A stretch of 64,000 bases of DNA from Pseudomonas mohnii. Lineage in GTDB: Bacteria; Pseudomonadota; Gammaproteobacteria; Pseudomonadales; Pseudomonadaceae. The stretch covers positions 620,001 through 684,000 of the forward strand of contig NZ_FNRV01000001.1 in assembly GCF_900105115.1 (NCBI RefSeq). The letters are read 5' to 3'. The notes under the pieces are model-generated. The model saw only the letters and a program-made list of their open reading frames with translations, ran no database searches and was not told the DNA's origin. A program made the position numbers and the translations under genes. Position 1 is the first letter of the stretch. Each line of letters opens with the position of its first letter. Below, piece after piece: positions 63,259 through 64,000 of the stretch.

Positions 63259-64000
63259 ATGAAATTGACCGGAAATCTGCTGATCGGCGCCCATGAAATC
63301 CCTGCCACCGAAGGGACCATGAAGGCGCTGAACCCCGCGACCAACCAGCTCATCGAGCCGGATTTCGCCCTGGGCGGCGTCGAGCAGGTCGACAGGGCCG
63401 CGACCCTCGCCGACGAGGCCTTTGACGCCTACAGCCATACCTCGCTCGCCGAGCGCTCGGCGTTCCTCGAACGCATCGCCGACCATCTCGATGCCGCCAG
63501 CAAAGCGCTCGCGGCACGGGCAGCGCTGGAGACCGGTTTGCCCGAGGCGCAACTGCAGGGTGAAGTCGCAAGAGCCGCCACCCAGTTCCGCCAGTTCGCC
63601 GATGTCGTGCGCAAAGGGCGCTTCCTGCAAGTGGCCATCGACCCGGCGCAACCTGATCGCCAACCCCGCCCGCGCATGGACCATCGACTGCAGAAAATCG
63701 CCATCGGCCCGGTAGCGATTTTTGGCGCGAGCAACTTCCCTATCAGCTACTCGGTGGCCGGTGGCGACACCGCTTCGGCATTGGCCTCTGGCGCAACAGT
63801 CATCGTCAAGGCCCACAACGCCCACCCGGGCGCCTCGGAAATTCAGGCCCGAGCCATCCGCCAGGCGGTGCAGGACAGCGGACTGCCTGAAGGTGTGTTC
63901 TCCATGGTGCGCGGCAGTGGCAACGCGATTGGCGAAGCCCTGGTCGACCATCCGTTGATCAAGGCGGTGACCTTCACCGGCTCGGAACAAGGTGGCATGG
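63259..64000 (+). CDS. NADP-type aldehyde dehydrogenase, ketoglutarate-semialdehyde-like (3' end outside window)
   Basis: Starts at ATG 63259 (MKLTGNLLIGAHEIPATEGT), 10 bases after the hydrolase stop, and is open to the window edge; 247 residues are visible. FGASNFPISYSVAGGDTASA near residue 155-174 and KAVTFTGSEQGG near 236 match the alpha-ketoglutaric semialdehyde dehydrogenase/NADP aldehyde dehydrogenase family, whose length is about 500. The catalytic cysteine lies outside. With the hydrolase it suggests a short catabolic operon under the HxlR protein. Confidence 0.88.
   Translation, partial: MKLTGNLLIGAHEIPATEGTMKALNPATNQLIEPDFALGGVEQVDRAATLADEAFDAYSHTSLAERSAFLERIADHLDAASKALAARAALETGLPEAQLQGEVARAATQFRQFADVVRKGRFLQVAIDPAQPDRQPRPRMDHRLQKIAIGPVAIFGASNFPISYSVAGGDTASALASGATVIVKAHNAHPGASEIQARAIRQAVQDSGLPEGVFSMVRGSGNAIGEALVDHPLIKAVTFTGSEQGGM

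Overview
The window is chromosomal DNA of a fluorescent-group Pseudomonas. High-GC coding, the gene families present, a lexA2-imuA-imuB-dnaE2 cassette, and many REP/REPIN repeats with a GAGCGAGCCTGCTCGCG-type core between genes all fit this. Species cannot be fixed from sequence alone.

Layout. 1-6027: a catabolic operon with a polyamine-type ABC importer (permease, permease, binding protein), two amidohydrolases and a flavin-reductase-like protein. 6158-11909: the SOS mutagenesis cassette (minus strand) with a LexA2-like operator at its head. 12044-15647: a LysR regulator divergent from a secreted YtcJ-like amidohydrolase, then an outer-membrane porin-like protein. 15794-23198: a compact minus-strand system made of a GntR regulator with a perfect bipartite operator, an AprA-like flavoprotein, an AprB-like ferredoxin, a NitT/TauT-type ABC importer, a HEAT-repeat protein and a DUF971 protein; its substrate is unknown. 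23326-29466: DyP peroxidase, GapN-like aldehyde dehydrogenase, FUSC membrane protein, DMT exporter with Lrp regulator, Bax-inhibitor-1 protein.

29590-41290 is an accessory region beside tRNA-Ser(UGA). It holds two DUF4214/RTX-type secreted repeat proteins, an integrase remnant, a frameshifted ABC exporter, hairpin arrays, and a 24-bp exact repeat (the tRNA terminator) at both ends, so it looks like an old, decayed genomic island.

41293-52220 holds two nitronate monooxygenases, an MmsA-type semialdehyde dehydrogenase, a MOSC protein, a LysR regulator, an ActP/DUF485 transporter and cytochrome b561. Two of its promoters carry the same palindrome (ATCATGTAAAATGAT), with a 12/15 match before the LysR gene. 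This fits one LysR regulon, possibly for 3-nitropropionate/propionate-3-nitronate use via malonic semialdehyde. Between the halves, an IS110-family element sits inside a REP; its noncoding end folds into a bridge-RNA-like hairpin whose loop carries both halves of the REP target.

52469-64000: D-cysteine desulfhydrase; an EF-hand protein with four EGKCG motifs (resembling MNIO-modified HvfA-type metallophore precursors, but with no modification enzyme nearby); a metallophosphoesterase; a SYLF protein; a secreted nuclease; an AEC transporter/enolase-superfamily/GntR cluster; small proteins; and an HxlR regulator divergent from a cysteine hydrolase and an NADP-type aldehyde dehydrogenase cut by the window end.
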